Origin: a bacterium
GTDB taxonomy: Bacteria; UBA8248
NCBI GenBank assembly: GCA_022825065.1
Contig: JAJDYR010000034.1
Span: 1-64,000, forward strand
Direction: 5' to 3'
DNA: 64,000 bases
The notes below the pieces were generated by a model. It searched no databases. It had not been told where the DNA came from and saw nothing but the letters and a program-made list of their open reading frames with translations. The stretch's first letter is position 1. Every line of letters starts with the position of its first letter. A program made the position numbers and the translations under genes. Positions 56,178 through 64,000 of this stretch are shown here, piece by piece.

Positions 56178-57463
56178 TCGCATCGCGCTACCAGACACGG
56201 AAAGAACTGCGCCTGTGGTACGGCTGGGTGATCCTCCTGGCCGTCTTCATCATCATGACGGTGGTCATCGGCATCAGAAACTCCATCGGCGTCTTCTTCA
56301 AGGAAATCTCCGGCGAGTTCGGCTGGAACCGCGCGCAGACGGCCGCGGCCTTCACCATGGGCATGATCGGCCAGGCGATAGTCGCTCCCTTCGCGGGATG
56401 GGTGCTCGAGCGCTTCAACATGCGCTGGGTGATCGGGGCGGGCATTCTCGTGAACGGGGCGGCGCTCATCATCGGCACCTACATCGACGCGCTCTGGCAT
56501 TTTTACGCCATGTATTTCCTGCTCTCGCTGGGCTTCGCCTTCACGGCCAACCTGCCCCAGGTGCAACTGCTCGCCAACTGGTTCGTCCTGAAGCGCGGAC
56601 TGGCGATGGGGTTTTCGCACGCCGCCCAGGGGCTGGCGCCCATCGTGAACATCTTCACGCCCCTGCTCATCGCGGCCTTCGGCTGGCGGGGGAGCTACCT
56701 CGCGCTGGCGGGGGTCGTGCTTCTTTTCGTATTACCGTTCGCCGTGGCGCTGCTGCGCGAGCACCCCAGAGAGAAGCGCACCGCGCCCGACGCGCCCTTT
56801 CTGACTTCCGAGGAGTTCTCCCGCGCCCGCGCCAGAGCCGCCGTCATCATCCCTGTAGATAAGGAGAAAGAAACCGCCTCATTCTCTTTTTTCTTCACCC
56901 GCAGGTTCATGCTGCTCGGCGGCATCTACGGCAGCATCGCGTATATCTTCACCGCCGTCCTGGTGCACCTGATCCCCCACGCGACGGACCAGGGCTTCTC
57001 CCCCTCGGGGGGCGCCGCGCTCTTCGCCCTCTACGGGGCGGCCCTCGTCGCGGGAAACGGACTGAGCGCGGTATCGGACCGCATCGGGAGGCTTCCCACC
57101 TTCATGGTGGGGGTGGTGTGCGGCGTGGCCGCGTGCTATCTCCTGGCCGCCTTCACGCAGGCGTCTGCCGAGTGGCGGATATACGCGGGCGCGATGGGGG
57201 TGGGCTTCGCCCTGGGATTCGTCCGGCCCACGGCGTCCTCTCTTCTGGCGGATCATTTCGCGGGGCCGGGCTTCGGCCTCGTGAACGGATGCGCGATGAT
57301 GGTCTTCTCGGTCGTGGGCGCTTTAGGCCCCCTCTTGACGGGGATGCTCTTCGACGCGAGCGGGAACTACTACTCGGGTTTCCTCCTCGCGGGCTGCATG
57401 TTCATTACGGGCGCGGTTTTCGTCGTGAGCCTCTCGCGCATGCCGCAGGAAGAACGCGGCTAG
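56174..57463 (+). CDS. MFS transporter (monocarboxylate-type)
   Basis: About 429 residues from a TTG at 56174 that overlaps the NifU stop. Twelve hydrophobic helices, opening LWYGWVILLAVF, with LEHFNMRW-like loop LERFNMRWVIG between TM2 and TM3 and DRIGRLPTFM between TM8 and TM9. It resembles oxalate/formate- and monocarboxylate-type MFS carriers. A paralogue follows directly. The likely cargo is an organic acid handled by the amidohydrolase; this is inference. Confidence 0.85.
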   Translation: MIASRYQTRKELRLWYGWVILLAVFIIMTVVIGIRNSIGVFFKEISGEFGWNRAQTAAAFTMGMIGQAIVAPFAGWVLERFNMRWVIGAGILVNGAALIIGTYIDALWHFYAMYFLLSLGFAFTANLPQVQLLANWFVLKRGLAMGFSHAAQGLAPIVNIFTPLLIAAFGWRGSYLALAGVVLLFVLPFAVALLREHPREKRTAPDAPFLTSEEFSRARARAAVIIPVDKEKETASFSFFFTRRFMLLGGIYGSIAYIFTAVLVHLIPHATDQGFSPSGGAALFALYGAALVAGNGLSAVSDRIGRLPTFMVGVVCGVAACYLLAAFTQASAEWRIYAGAMGVGFALGFVRPTASSLLADHFAGPGFGLVNGCAMMVFSVVGALGPLLTGMLFDASGNYYSGFLLAGCMFITGAVFVVSLSRMPQEERG

Positions 57464-57467
57464 GGCC

Positions 57468-58736
57468 ATGAACGTCATGCGGGACGAATCGCGCCTCTGG
57501 TACGGCTGGGTGGTTCTGGGCGTGGTCTTCCTCGTCATGATCTCGCTCATCGCCTTCCGCGCCACCATCGGGCCCTTCTTCAAGGAAATCTCGGGCGAGC
57601 TGGGCTGGAGCCGGGGAGCGACGGCGGCGGCCTTTTCCATCGGCATGCTGGCCCAGGCGCTCGTCTCTCCGCTGGCGGGCATCTTTTCCGACCGCTGGAG
57701 CATCCGGGCGTCGATGTCGGCGGGGGTCGTGGTGTTCGGCCTCTCCCTGCTCATCGGGAGCCAAATCACATCGCTCTGGCACTTTTACCTGATGTACATC
57801 GGCCTGTGCGCGGGCTTCGCCGCGAGCACGTGGATCGCCCAGGTCCCCACGCTCTCGAACTGGTTCGTGAAAAAACGAGGCCTGGCCCTGGGCATTTCCA
57901 ACACCTGCCAGGGAGGAGCCTTCTGCCTGAACATCGCCACGCCCTACCTCATCGCGGCCCTGGGCTGGCGGATGAGCTACCTCGCGCTGGCGGGCGTGAC
58001 GCTGCTCATCGTGCTTCCCGTCTGCATCATTTTTCACAGGGACCACCCGTCCGAGAAAGGCACCGTCGCCGACGCACCCTTCGTCCGGAACCCCCCGGAA
58101 GAAGGAGCGCCGGAACCACAGCCTCCATCCGCCGACGGGCCGCCGGTCTCCATGTACAACCTGCCGTTTTTCTTCTTCCTGGGCTCGTTCCTGCCCATGG
58201 CCTACGCCTTCGCGGGCATGCTCGTCCATCTGGTGCCTCACGCCACCGACCAGGGTTTCTCGCTCAAGACCGCGAGCGTGCTGTTCGCCATCTGGGGGCT
58301 CTGCCAGGTGGCGGCGAACCTCGTAAGCCCGGTCTCGGACCGGCTGGGACGGGTGCCGACCTACCTCATCGGCAACGCGCTCGGAATCGCCTCCGCCCTC
58401 ATTCTCGCCACCTACGAGAAGGGAGACCCGGAGGTCCGCTTCTACATCGGCACGATAACCAACGGCTTCGCCTTAGGCCTCATACGGCCCACCGGTTCGG
58501 CCATCTTGGCGGATTATTTCGAAGGCCCCGGCTTCGGGCGCGTGAACGGCGTGGCGATGATGGCGTTCGCCCTCTGGGGCTCGGCGGGGCCGTGGACGAC
58601 GGGCTTCCTCTTCGACCTGCACGGCTCCTACCTTTGGGGGCTTTCGGCCTTCGCGCTCATGTTCTTTCTCTGCGGCTTCTTCGCCGTGTTGCTCGGCTGG
58701 ACGAAAAGAGATAAGAGAGGAGCGTCTCCCGCCTGA
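57468..58736 (+). CDS. MFS transporter (monocarboxylate-type), paralogue
   Basis: 422 residues, ATG start 4 bases after the upstream stop. It has the same architecture as its neighbour (LWYGWVVLGVVFL start, DRWSIRAS and DRLGRVPTYL loops, VHLVPHATDQGFS in both). The tandem pair looks like an old duplication. Either the substrates differ or the two act as a pair. Confidence 0.85.
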   Translation: MNVMRDESRLWYGWVVLGVVFLVMISLIAFRATIGPFFKEISGELGWSRGATAAAFSIGMLAQALVSPLAGIFSDRWSIRASMSAGVVVFGLSLLIGSQITSLWHFYLMYIGLCAGFAASTWIAQVPTLSNWFVKKRGLALGISNTCQGGAFCLNIATPYLIAALGWRMSYLALAGVTLLIVLPVCIIFHRDHPSEKGTVADAPFVRNPPEEGAPEPQPPSADGPPVSMYNLPFFFFLGSFLPMAYAFAGMLVHLVPHATDQGFSLKTASVLFAIWGLCQVAANLVSPVSDRLGRVPTYLIGNALGIASALILATYEKGDPEVRFYIGTITNGFALGLIRPTGSAILADYFEGPGFGRVNGVAMMAFALWGSAGPWTTGFLFDLHGSYLWGLSAFALMFFLCGFFAVLLGWTKRDKRGASPA

Positions 58737-58747
58737 ATCCTGGAAAC

Positions 58748-59671
58748 ATGAATTCGAGGATGAGCATGCCGATCGAAAGAGTCGATGGATTCTATTTTCA
58801 CCCCACCTCGCGCGAGCGCGTCCTGGCGCAGCGCCACGCCGACCCGGCCAAAACGCCCTGGACGCCGATGGCGAAACCGCTCGCGGAGTGTACGGTAACA
58901 CTCGTCTCCACGGCCGGCATCTTCATGAAGGACGACGTTTCATACGATTACGAGCGAGAGCGCCGCGAGGGCACCTGGGGCGACCCCACCCACCGGGAGA
59001 TCCCCAAATCAGCGGGCCAGGACGACGTCGAATACTCGCACCTGCACGTCGACACCTCGTTCATGGCCGAGGACAGGAACGTGTCCTGGCCGGTCGACGT
59101 TTTCCTTGATTTCGAGAGGGAGGGGAAAATCGGCGCGCTGGCCGAGACGCTCTACTCCATCATGGGCTACATCCCGAACTTCAACCCGCTGGTGAAGCGC
59201 ACGGCGCCGCTTATGATCGAGAAGATGAAGGCGGAAGGCGTGGACGCGGCTTTCCTCTATCCGGTCTGACCGCTCTGCAACCGGTCCGGCGGACTGCTTC
59301 AGCGCGAAATCGAAAAGGCGGGCATCGCCACCGTCATCATCTCCAACGTGCCCGAGACCACCGAGCGCGTCTGCGTGCCGAGAGCGGTGTTCGTCCAGTA
59401 TCCCTTCGGGCGGCAACTGGGCGTCGTGGGTGATTACGCGGGGCAACGCCTGATTTGCGAGGACATGGCCGCGCTGCTCGAAGAGGCGCAGGCGCCCAAC
59501 GCCTACCGACACCTGCCCTATGAGTGGCCCGAGCCGCCCGAGGCCACCAAATGGCGTCCCGACGTGCCGCCGCCCATCTTCTCCGTCCGCCAGGGGCAAG
59601 AGGGCGGACACAACCTGCTGGACGACTTCAAGGACGAGGAACGCGCCGCGTATACGGACTCGGGGCGTTAG
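58748..59671 (+). CDS. GrdB/PrdB-like selenoprotein (TGA at 59267 read as Sec)
   Basis: 307 residues across an in-frame TGA at codon 174. The family is the glycine/sarcosine/betaine/D-proline reductase component B. Upstream are LVSTAGIFMKDD, YSHLHVDTSFMAEDRNV, YSIMGYIPN and GVDAAFLYPV. The TGA is followed by PLC, giving the family's UxxC redox motif (U174-C177), then LLQREIEKAGIATVIIS and PRAVFVQYPFG. A SECIS-like hairpin lies 18 bases past the TGA. Predicted role: reductive cleavage of a small nitrogen compound or a related redox reaction. It is 11 bases from the MFS gene. Starts at 58748 or 58766 (GAGGA upstream) are both possible. Standard annotation would split it. Confidence 0.85.
59282..59296 (+). 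promoter_or_regulatory. Bacterial SECIS-like hairpin
   Basis: A six-base-pair stem CGGTCC/GGACTG (one G-T pair) with a GGC loop that begins 18 bases after the TGA at 59267-59269. It is the same design, stem length and distance as the hairpin in the OsmC-like gene. Confidence 0.65.
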
Positions 59672-59716
59672 GCGAGCGCATGGGGTGTGCCTACTACCCT
59701 GCGCGCGACGTCTATA

Positions 59717-59990
59717 ACGGGCTTGTTGAAAAAGCCCGTGAGAGGGTAATGGCAACTCCCTTGAAAGGGAAATCCCATAAAACCAACCCCCCCTACCCCC
59801 CCTTGTCAGGGGGGCAAGAAAAAGCAAACCCCTCTCAGCCCTGCGGGAGCGCATCGCCTTTTTATACCCCCCTGATAAGGGGGGGTAGGGGGGGTTGCCT
59901 TTCGACGAGGGCTTTTTCAACAGCCCCCTCAAGGGGGGGAGTGGTTCATTCCGACGCACACGGGGTTTCTCAACAACCCTATCAACTTTA
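59717..59990. repeat. MITE-like element with inverted termini
   Basis: GGGCTTGTTGAAAAAGCCC (59717-59735) and GGGCTTTTTCAACAGCCC (59909-59926) are inverted ends. Inside are opposed C/G-run modules (CCTACCCCCCCTTGTCAGGGG near 59795 and its inverse near 59870). A tail CCCCTCAAGGGGGGAGTGG (59925 on) recurs at 51543. It is non-coding. Confidence 0.65.
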
Positions 59991-61394
59991 CGCTTTCTCC
60001 AACCTTGCGAAGTTGAGGTAAAACCGCCCGTCCACCTCTGCCCGCGATAGGGTCTGCGCGAAGCCTTTCGATTCCACCCGGTAGATTCGCTCTTCTCCCC
60101 TCGCCCGGGGCATTTTGGTGAACACCTCGCCATCGAGGCCGCCGGGAACTTTCTCCCCCATCAGGGAGAGGATCGTGGGAGCCAGATCGATGTTGCCCGT
60201 CGGCGCGTCCACGCGAATTCCCGCCGGAAAAGCGGGGCCTTGCGCAATCAGGAAGTTGCGAAGCTCATACGGACTGCACGAGCCGTGCGTTCCACCGCTT
60301 CCCTTGTTGTTGGCCGATGAATACCCCCAGCCGGGGAGCGCTCCCTCGCGGTTCTCGCCTTGCAAAAACCCATCGCCCCACTGAAAGCCCATGAGCAAAT
60401 CGGGCGCGCGGGGTCCGCCGCAGCCCACTAGCTCTAAGGCCATCGTCCCCGGAAGCGCGCCCTCCGCTCCTTCCCCACTTTTCGAGAACAATGGCCCGGC
60501 CCATTCTTTCGTCCGCAAAAACGAGACCAGTTCCAGAAGTGTCTTATCCGACTCGGCGTAGAAAAGAGCGGCCCCCTCGCTATGCGCCGCCTGCCAACTT
60601 TCACCTCGGCCGGGGAGATCGCCAAGTTCCGCTTCCAGGTCGATCATTCCCGCCGTCGTCACGACGCCGTGATCCGAGAACAGGAGAAGGTTCGTCTGCG
60701 CCCAATCATCGTGTTCCGCCTGAAACCTCTCCCGGAATGCGCCGAACAGCCTGTCCACTCCTTCGAGCGCCTCGCGGTGAACCTCCCCCGCGGCGCCCTG
60801 GTGATGCTGCGTGCTGTCCGGCTCGCTCAGGTGAACCACGAGCACGGCGGGCGCGAGTTTCGGGATCACGTAATCGAGCGCCAGGTCGAGCGCCCACGCG
60901 CAGCGATCCAGATCGGGCTCGCCGGCAGGAGGGATTTCTCCATGTTCCTTGATTTTTTCGCGCTCCCCGGCAGGATACGCCGCAACGGGGTGGATCAGGC
61001 ATGCTGCGCGGCCGGCGTTCCAGAGCCAGGCGGAACCGCTCGACGCCGCGCTGATGATGACGCCGCCCACCCGCTCGAAAAAGGTGTCCCGCAAGAGCAG
61101 ACGCCCGCCCATGGCGCGCTCCCAGGCGAGGAGGTTCTCATGGCGCCCCGTCGTGATGGTTTCGCCCAAATCGCGCGAGAAGAGCGAATTGCCCGGAAGG
61201 CCGTGCTTTTCGGGGTAGACGCCGGTGGCGAGGCTCGATACGCAGACTCTCGTCGAGGTGGGAAACGTGCTGCGGTGGTTCCGAAACCACGCGCCTTGTT
61301 CCGCCGCGGCGAGGAGATTCGGCGTTCTCTCCTCACTCAGGGCGTCCGCGCGCAGACCGTCGAACTGGATCGCGATGACACGAGGCGAGGGCAT
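59988..61394 (-). CDS. Type I phosphodiesterase / alkaline-phosphatase-superfamily protein
   Basis: 468 residues. It has the metal site Asp in IQFDGLRADAL (D12), the nucleophile region STFPTSTRVCVSSLATGVYP with Thr/Ser at 46-48, HLSEPDSTQHHQG and LLLFSDHGV. This is the nucleotide pyrophosphatase/phosphonoacetate hydrolase branch. No signal peptide is seen, so it is probably cytoplasmic. The substrate is a phosphodiester or phosphonate of unknown identity. ATG at 61394, just downstream of a terminator for the DUF3800 gene. Confidence 0.85.
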   Translation of the reverse strand: MPSPRVIAIQFDGLRADALSEERTPNLLAAAEQGAWFRNHRSTFPTSTRVCVSSLATGVYPEKHGLPGNSLFSRDLGETITTGRHENLLAWERAMGGRLLLRDTFFERVGGVIISAASSGSAWLWNAGRAACLIHPVAAYPAGEREKIKEHGEIPPAGEPDLDRCAWALDLALDYVIPKLAPAVLVVHLSEPDSTQHHQGAAGEVHREALEGVDRLFGAFRERFQAEHDDWAQTNLLLFSDHGVVTTAGMIDLEAELGDLPGRGESWQAAHSEGAALFYAESDKTLLELVSFLRTKEWAGPLFSKSGEGAEGALPGTMALELVGCGGPRAPDLLMGFQWGDGFLQGENREGALPGWGYSSANNKGSGGTHGSCSPYELRNFLIAQGPAFPAGIRVDAPTGNIDLAPTILSLMGEKVPGGLDGEVFTKMPRARGEERIYRVESKGFAQTLSRAEVDGRFYLNFARLEKA

Positions 61395-61409
61395 TCGTTC
61401 TCATCCCGG

Positions 61410-61442
61410 AAAAAAAGCGGCGGGGGATTCCGCCCCCGCCGC
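61410..61442 (-). terminator. Rho-independent terminator of the DUF3800 gene
   Basis: On the minus strand a perfect ten-base stem (GCGGCGGGGG with its complement, six-base loop) is followed by seven T. It lies 60 bases after the DUF3800 stop. The same hairpin recurs at 62476. Confidence 0.85.
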
Positions 61443-61501
61443 ATGGAAAAGTCGCGCCTGTGATCAGGCGAGCTCGAAAAGAGGCTGATTCAATACAGCG
61501 G

Positions 61502-62281
61502 TTATTGTCCCACCGTATCACGCACAGCGCGAGAAAGGCATGCGGGGCAATGGCAATTTTCGCCCCTGGGTCCGAAGTGAACGAGCCCGTGCAGCACGCC
61601 GCCCTCCGAATCGAACCTGGACACGATTTTGTCAAAGTATCGGGTGTCCTGAAACTCGTACCTTCGCCAAACGGCCCATGCGCCGAGATCGGCAATCTGG
61701 ATGATGCGCGAGGCTTGCGAATCGACAAAGAGCGGCACTTCCGCCATATTTCGGAGTTCTCCCCAGCGCGTTCCCTGAACGCGAAACGTACGGGCGAGGC
61801 TCTGAAGCGCGCTCTCATAGTTCGACTTGTCCATGACGACGAGGCCACGTTGTTTCCCTTCCTCGTTTCTACCGGATCGATGATAAATGCGGCGCAACTG
61901 ATAGTTAAAGCGGCTGCATATCTCTTCGAAAGCGTATTCCACCGGGTCATTGGGAGCGCACCGTTCTTTATGAACTGCAATCGCAAACAGACCAATGCTC
62001 CAATGACTTGCCTGAACAATTTCCAGAGCATCTTCGATGATTTGCAGACGAGCTTTTCTTGAAATCCCCTTCCAGGGGTTTTCCTTACCGTTTGCGATAA
62101 CGCTCGCATGAAGTTCTATGTCTTCGGGAGAAGAACCAAGGTTCAGGGACTCGACGAATTCGTCCATGCGCTTGATCAAGTGAAATATCTGGCGCTCGAA
62201 TACGGAGACGCCGCCGAGGATGAAATACTCTTCGTTCGGGTTTTTGACCGAGCCGGAACCGTCGATATAGAGAAGGTACAT
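61502..62281 (-). CDS. DUF3800 domain protein
   Basis: 259 residues. It opens MYLLYIDGSGSV (family usual: YIDESG, so Glu is replaced by Gly here) and has VVMDKSNYE near the middle and PLFVDSQASRIIQIADLGAW late. The acidic residues in these blocks suggest an RNase H-like nuclease fold. DUF3800 genes are common in mobile and defence-rich DNA. The Glu-to-Gly change may affect activity. It is monocistronic, with its own terminator. Confidence 0.85.
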   Translation of the reverse strand: MYLLYIDGSGSVKNPNEEYFILGGVSVFERQIFHLIKRMDEFVESLNLGSSPEDIELHASVIANGKENPWKGISRKARLQIIEDALEIVQASHWSIGLFAIAVHKERCAPNDPVEYAFEEICSRFNYQLRRIYHRSGRNEEGKQRGLVVMDKSNYESALQSLARTFRVQGTRWGELRNMAEVPLFVDSQASRIIQIADLGAWAVWRRYEFQDTRYFDKIVSRFDSEGGVLHGLVHFGPRGENCHCPACLSRAVRDTVGQ

Positions 62282-62475
62282 ATTTTCCTAGAGAGGCGAC
62301 CTAGACAAAAAACAGCCGGGTGTGGAACCTGTCCACAGCGGACCGTGTAACTCACAGCCCTCCCGACCGTACAACACTTATAAAGTGAAGTGGCGGTTTT
62401 GTCAACCTGGTTCGTGACGCCGCCCGAATCTTAAGACGAGACGCTCCCTCTCGAGGCCAACCGCTCTCCGTCCCG

Positions 62476-62508
62476 AAAAAAAGCGGCGGGGGATTCCGCC
62501 CCCGCCGC
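62476..62508 (-). terminator. Rho-independent terminator of the nitrile hydratase genes
   Basis: A hairpin identical in stem and loop to that at 61410, with seven T on the minus strand, 22 bases after the alpha-subunit stop. Confidence 0.85.
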
Positions 62509-62529
62509 GTGGAAAGATCGAGACTGTGT

Positions 62530-63294
62530 TCAGCCGGCCTGCCCCGACGCCTGCACGGCTTCTTCGAGTTGCTCGGGCGTCAGGGGATCGCCCACGCCGA
62601 TCATCGAATCGCGCGTCACGAGCTGGAAGAGCTGCGCCTCGGTCCAGTCCTCGGTTCCCGCCGGACGCTGGGGGATGATGAGATAGCGGCAATCCGCGTT
62701 CGAGTCGATGACGATGAGCTCCACGTCGTCGGGCGCGTCGAAACCCATGTCCTTCAAGGTTCCCCTCGGGTCCGTCACGGCTTTCGAGCGATAGGGGAAA
62801 CTCTTGTACCAGGTGGGGGGCTGTCCGAGGATTTGCCTCGGGTAGCACGAACACAGCGTGCACACCACCATGTAGCGGGTCGTGTCGGTATTCTCGAGCG
62901 CCACCACGCGGTTGATGCCCGTGGTGTCGACGCCCATCTCGCCGCAGGCGGCGTCCGCGTCCGCCAGGAGCCTCTCCTTGAAGCCCTCATCCACCCAGGC
63001 GCGCGCGATGATGCGCGAACCGATGGCGGGGCTCTGGCCGTAGATCTCCTCGACCGCGCGCCGCATCTCATCCGTCGTGAGAAGGCCCTTCTCGCGGAGG
63101 ATGTTCATCAGCGCCATCATGCGCACCTGGTAGTAGTCCAGATCGTGCTCGACCTGGGCCACGGCTCCTTCGCGGTAGGCGTCGTCGGACTGCATCCGCG
63201 CGTTATGCGCAGAAGGATCCTGGCTGTAGGTGTGGGGATGGTCGCCGTGGTGGTGAACATGTCCGCCGTTGTGATGATCGTGTGAGTGCGCCAT
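62530..63294 (-). CDS. Nitrile hydratase alpha subunit, cobalt type
   Basis: 254 residues. The metal claw is C145-T-L-C148-S-C150 (VVCTLCSCYP). CTLCSC is the cobalt form, CSLCSC the iron form. The N-terminus is a striking His-rich leader (HSHDHHNGGHVHHHGDHPH) that could bind metal. The enzyme hydrates nitriles to amides; thiocyanate hydrolase gamma shares the fold. ATG at 63294 with GAGGAG 6 bases upstream. It follows the short beta-type gene and an amidohydrolase. Confidence 0.88.
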   Translation of the reverse strand: MAHSHDHHNGGHVHHHGDHPHTYSQDPSAHNARMQSDDAYREGAVAQVEHDLDYYQVRMMALMNILREKGLLTTDEMRRAVEEIYGQSPAIGSRIIARAWVDEGFKERLLADADAACGEMGVDTTGINRVVALENTDTTRYMVVCTLCSCYPRQILGQPPTWYKSFPYRSKAVTDPRGTLKDMGFDAPDDVELIVIDSNADCRYLIIPQRPAGTEDWTEAQLFQLVTRDSMIGVGDPLTPEQLEEAVQASGQAG

Positions 63295-63332
63295 GGTGTG
63301 CTCCTCGCTCACGGGGGAGCCGGTGGATTCGC

Positions 63333-63620
63333 CTAGACCGGCTCCAGCCAATGTTCATAAATTTCGATATAGAGTTTGTCCTGTTTTTTTCCCGCCTGGT
63401 GATCCCACAGATCGTTGATGTCGAACTCCACCCAGTAGAGTTCCCTGAGCGGCAGGCCGTCGCCGCCGTAGGCGAGATTCTCAGGATTCTTGTATTTGCC
63501 GAAATATCGGTTGATGACGCCCGTTTTTCCCTTCACGAAATACGTCGTTCGGTGATGACCGTCGGGGTACATCTCCTTGACGCGCACCCTGTCGCCCATA
63601 TGGAACCGGGTTTCCTCCAT
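63333..63620 (-). CDS. Nitrile hydratase beta-type subunit, SH3-like C-terminal domain only
   Basis: 95 residues matching only the C-terminal SH3-like domain of nitrile hydratase beta (FHMGDRVRVKEMYPDGHHRT ... LYWVEFDINDLW). The usual N-terminal helical domain (about 100 residues) is absent here, as in split-subunit forms such as thiocyanate hydrolase. The missing half may lie elsewhere. It is 38 bases upstream of the alpha gene on the same strand. Confidence 0.82.
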   Translation of the reverse strand: MEETRFHMGDRVRVKEMYPDGHHRTTYFVKGKTGVINRYFGKYKNPENLAYGGDGLPLRELYWVEFDINDLWDHQAGKKQDKLYIEIYEHWLEPV

Positions 63621-63703
63621 CGGAACATCCCCTTTGCAGTTGAATCGACTCGAACTGGAACACTTACCTGAATTTTACACCCGGACGGCGCTTTGTCCAG
63701 CCC

Positions 63704-64000
63704 CTATACCGATAGGCGGTACACGCGCCTGGCGTTGGTCGTGAGGATCATCTCCTGCTCGGATTCGGAGAGACGATTCAGGCCCGGAATATCCCGCGCG
63801 GGCTGGTGATATCCCATATCCGCCGGATAATCCGTGCCGTAGAGAATCCGCTCAGCACCCAGCGTCTTCGCCGCGAACTCGAAGCAGTCCGCGTTGTGGA
63901 TGATGGTGTCGTAGTAGAAGCGGCCGAAATACTGCTCGGGGTCCTTGGCTCCGTGCACCCTGGGTTCTCTGCGCTCGCCGTAGCCGTGCTGCCAGCGGCC
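63704..64000 (-). CDS. Amidohydrolase family protein, C-terminal part (cut by window edge)
   Basis: The last ~98 codons of a metal-dependent amidohydrolase. The frame runs open to the window edge (GRWQHGYGERREPR before HGAKDPEQYFGRFYYDT). The catalytic Asp block is AERILYGTDYPADMG, and the tail is MILTTNARRVYRL. The start is outside the window. It lies 84 bases upstream of the nitrile hydratase beta gene on the same strand. Confidence 0.85.
   Translation of the reverse strand, partial: GRWQHGYGERREPRVHGAKDPEQYFGRFYYDTIIHNADCFEFAAKTLGAERILYGTDYPADMGYHQPARDIPGLNRLSESEQEMILTTNARRVYRLSV

Overview
The window comes from an uncultured, GC-rich Gram-negative bacterium. It has a 14-subunit NADH:quinone oxidoreductase operon in canonical nuoA-N order, a bacterial tRNA-Phe with an encoded CCA, and two genes that appear to read an in-frame TGA as selenocysteine. 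Sterol genes, amidohydrolases, nitrile hydratase pieces and selenoproteins together suggest a Deltaproteobacteria/Tectomicrobia/Nitrospinota-type lineage. The sequence alone does not fix the taxon.

Region 1 (1-2500) is accessory DNA with two plasmid/phage-type genes (DUF4326, DUF2493/SLOG) and a decayed ribbon-helix-helix gene. Region 2 (2748-19565) is a sterol biosynthesis island. The minus strand carries one tightly packed operon, sdmB > sdmA > C-14 reductase > CYP51 > a fused squalene monooxygenase-oxidosqualene cyclase. The plus strand carries two C-24 sterol methyltransferases, an ERG2-type sterol C-8 isomerase and a GPP34-cytochrome P450 fusion. A FAD oxidoreductase at the left edge is dead (six stops and a frameshift), and a truncated group II intron reverse transcriptase sits inside the island. 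Together the intact genes would carry squalene through epoxidation, cyclisation, C-14 and C-4 demethylation, C-14 reduction and C-8 isomerisation, with one or more C-24 alkylations. Squalene synthase, a C-5 desaturase and a side-chain reductase are not in the window. TTGACA-type promoters precede several of the island's transcription units.

Region 3 (20334-24300) holds a DinB-like protein, a selenocysteine-containing OsmC-like protein with a SECIS-like hairpin, tRNA-Phe, an AIR-synthase/HypE-like protein and a HAD phosphatase. Related AT-rich repeats border it in opposite orientation. Region 4 (24890-51006) is respiratory: two complex I operons in tandem on the minus strand. The downstream one is nuoABCDHJKLMN, lacking nuoE, F, G and I. 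The upstream one is complete. A 350-bp copy of the nuoN 3' end lies beyond two small secreted cysteine-containing proteins.

Region 5 (51800-64000) holds histidine decarboxylase with a double-ACT protein and a DMT transporter. A translationally coupled plus-strand operon follows: amidohydrolase, NifU-like protein, two MFS transporters and a GrdB/PrdB-like UxxC selenoprotein. Next come an alkaline-phosphatase-superfamily hydrolase, a DUF3800 protein, cobalt-type nitrile hydratase subunits and an amidohydrolase cut by the window edge. Palindromic, MITE-like repeats recur between genes throughout.
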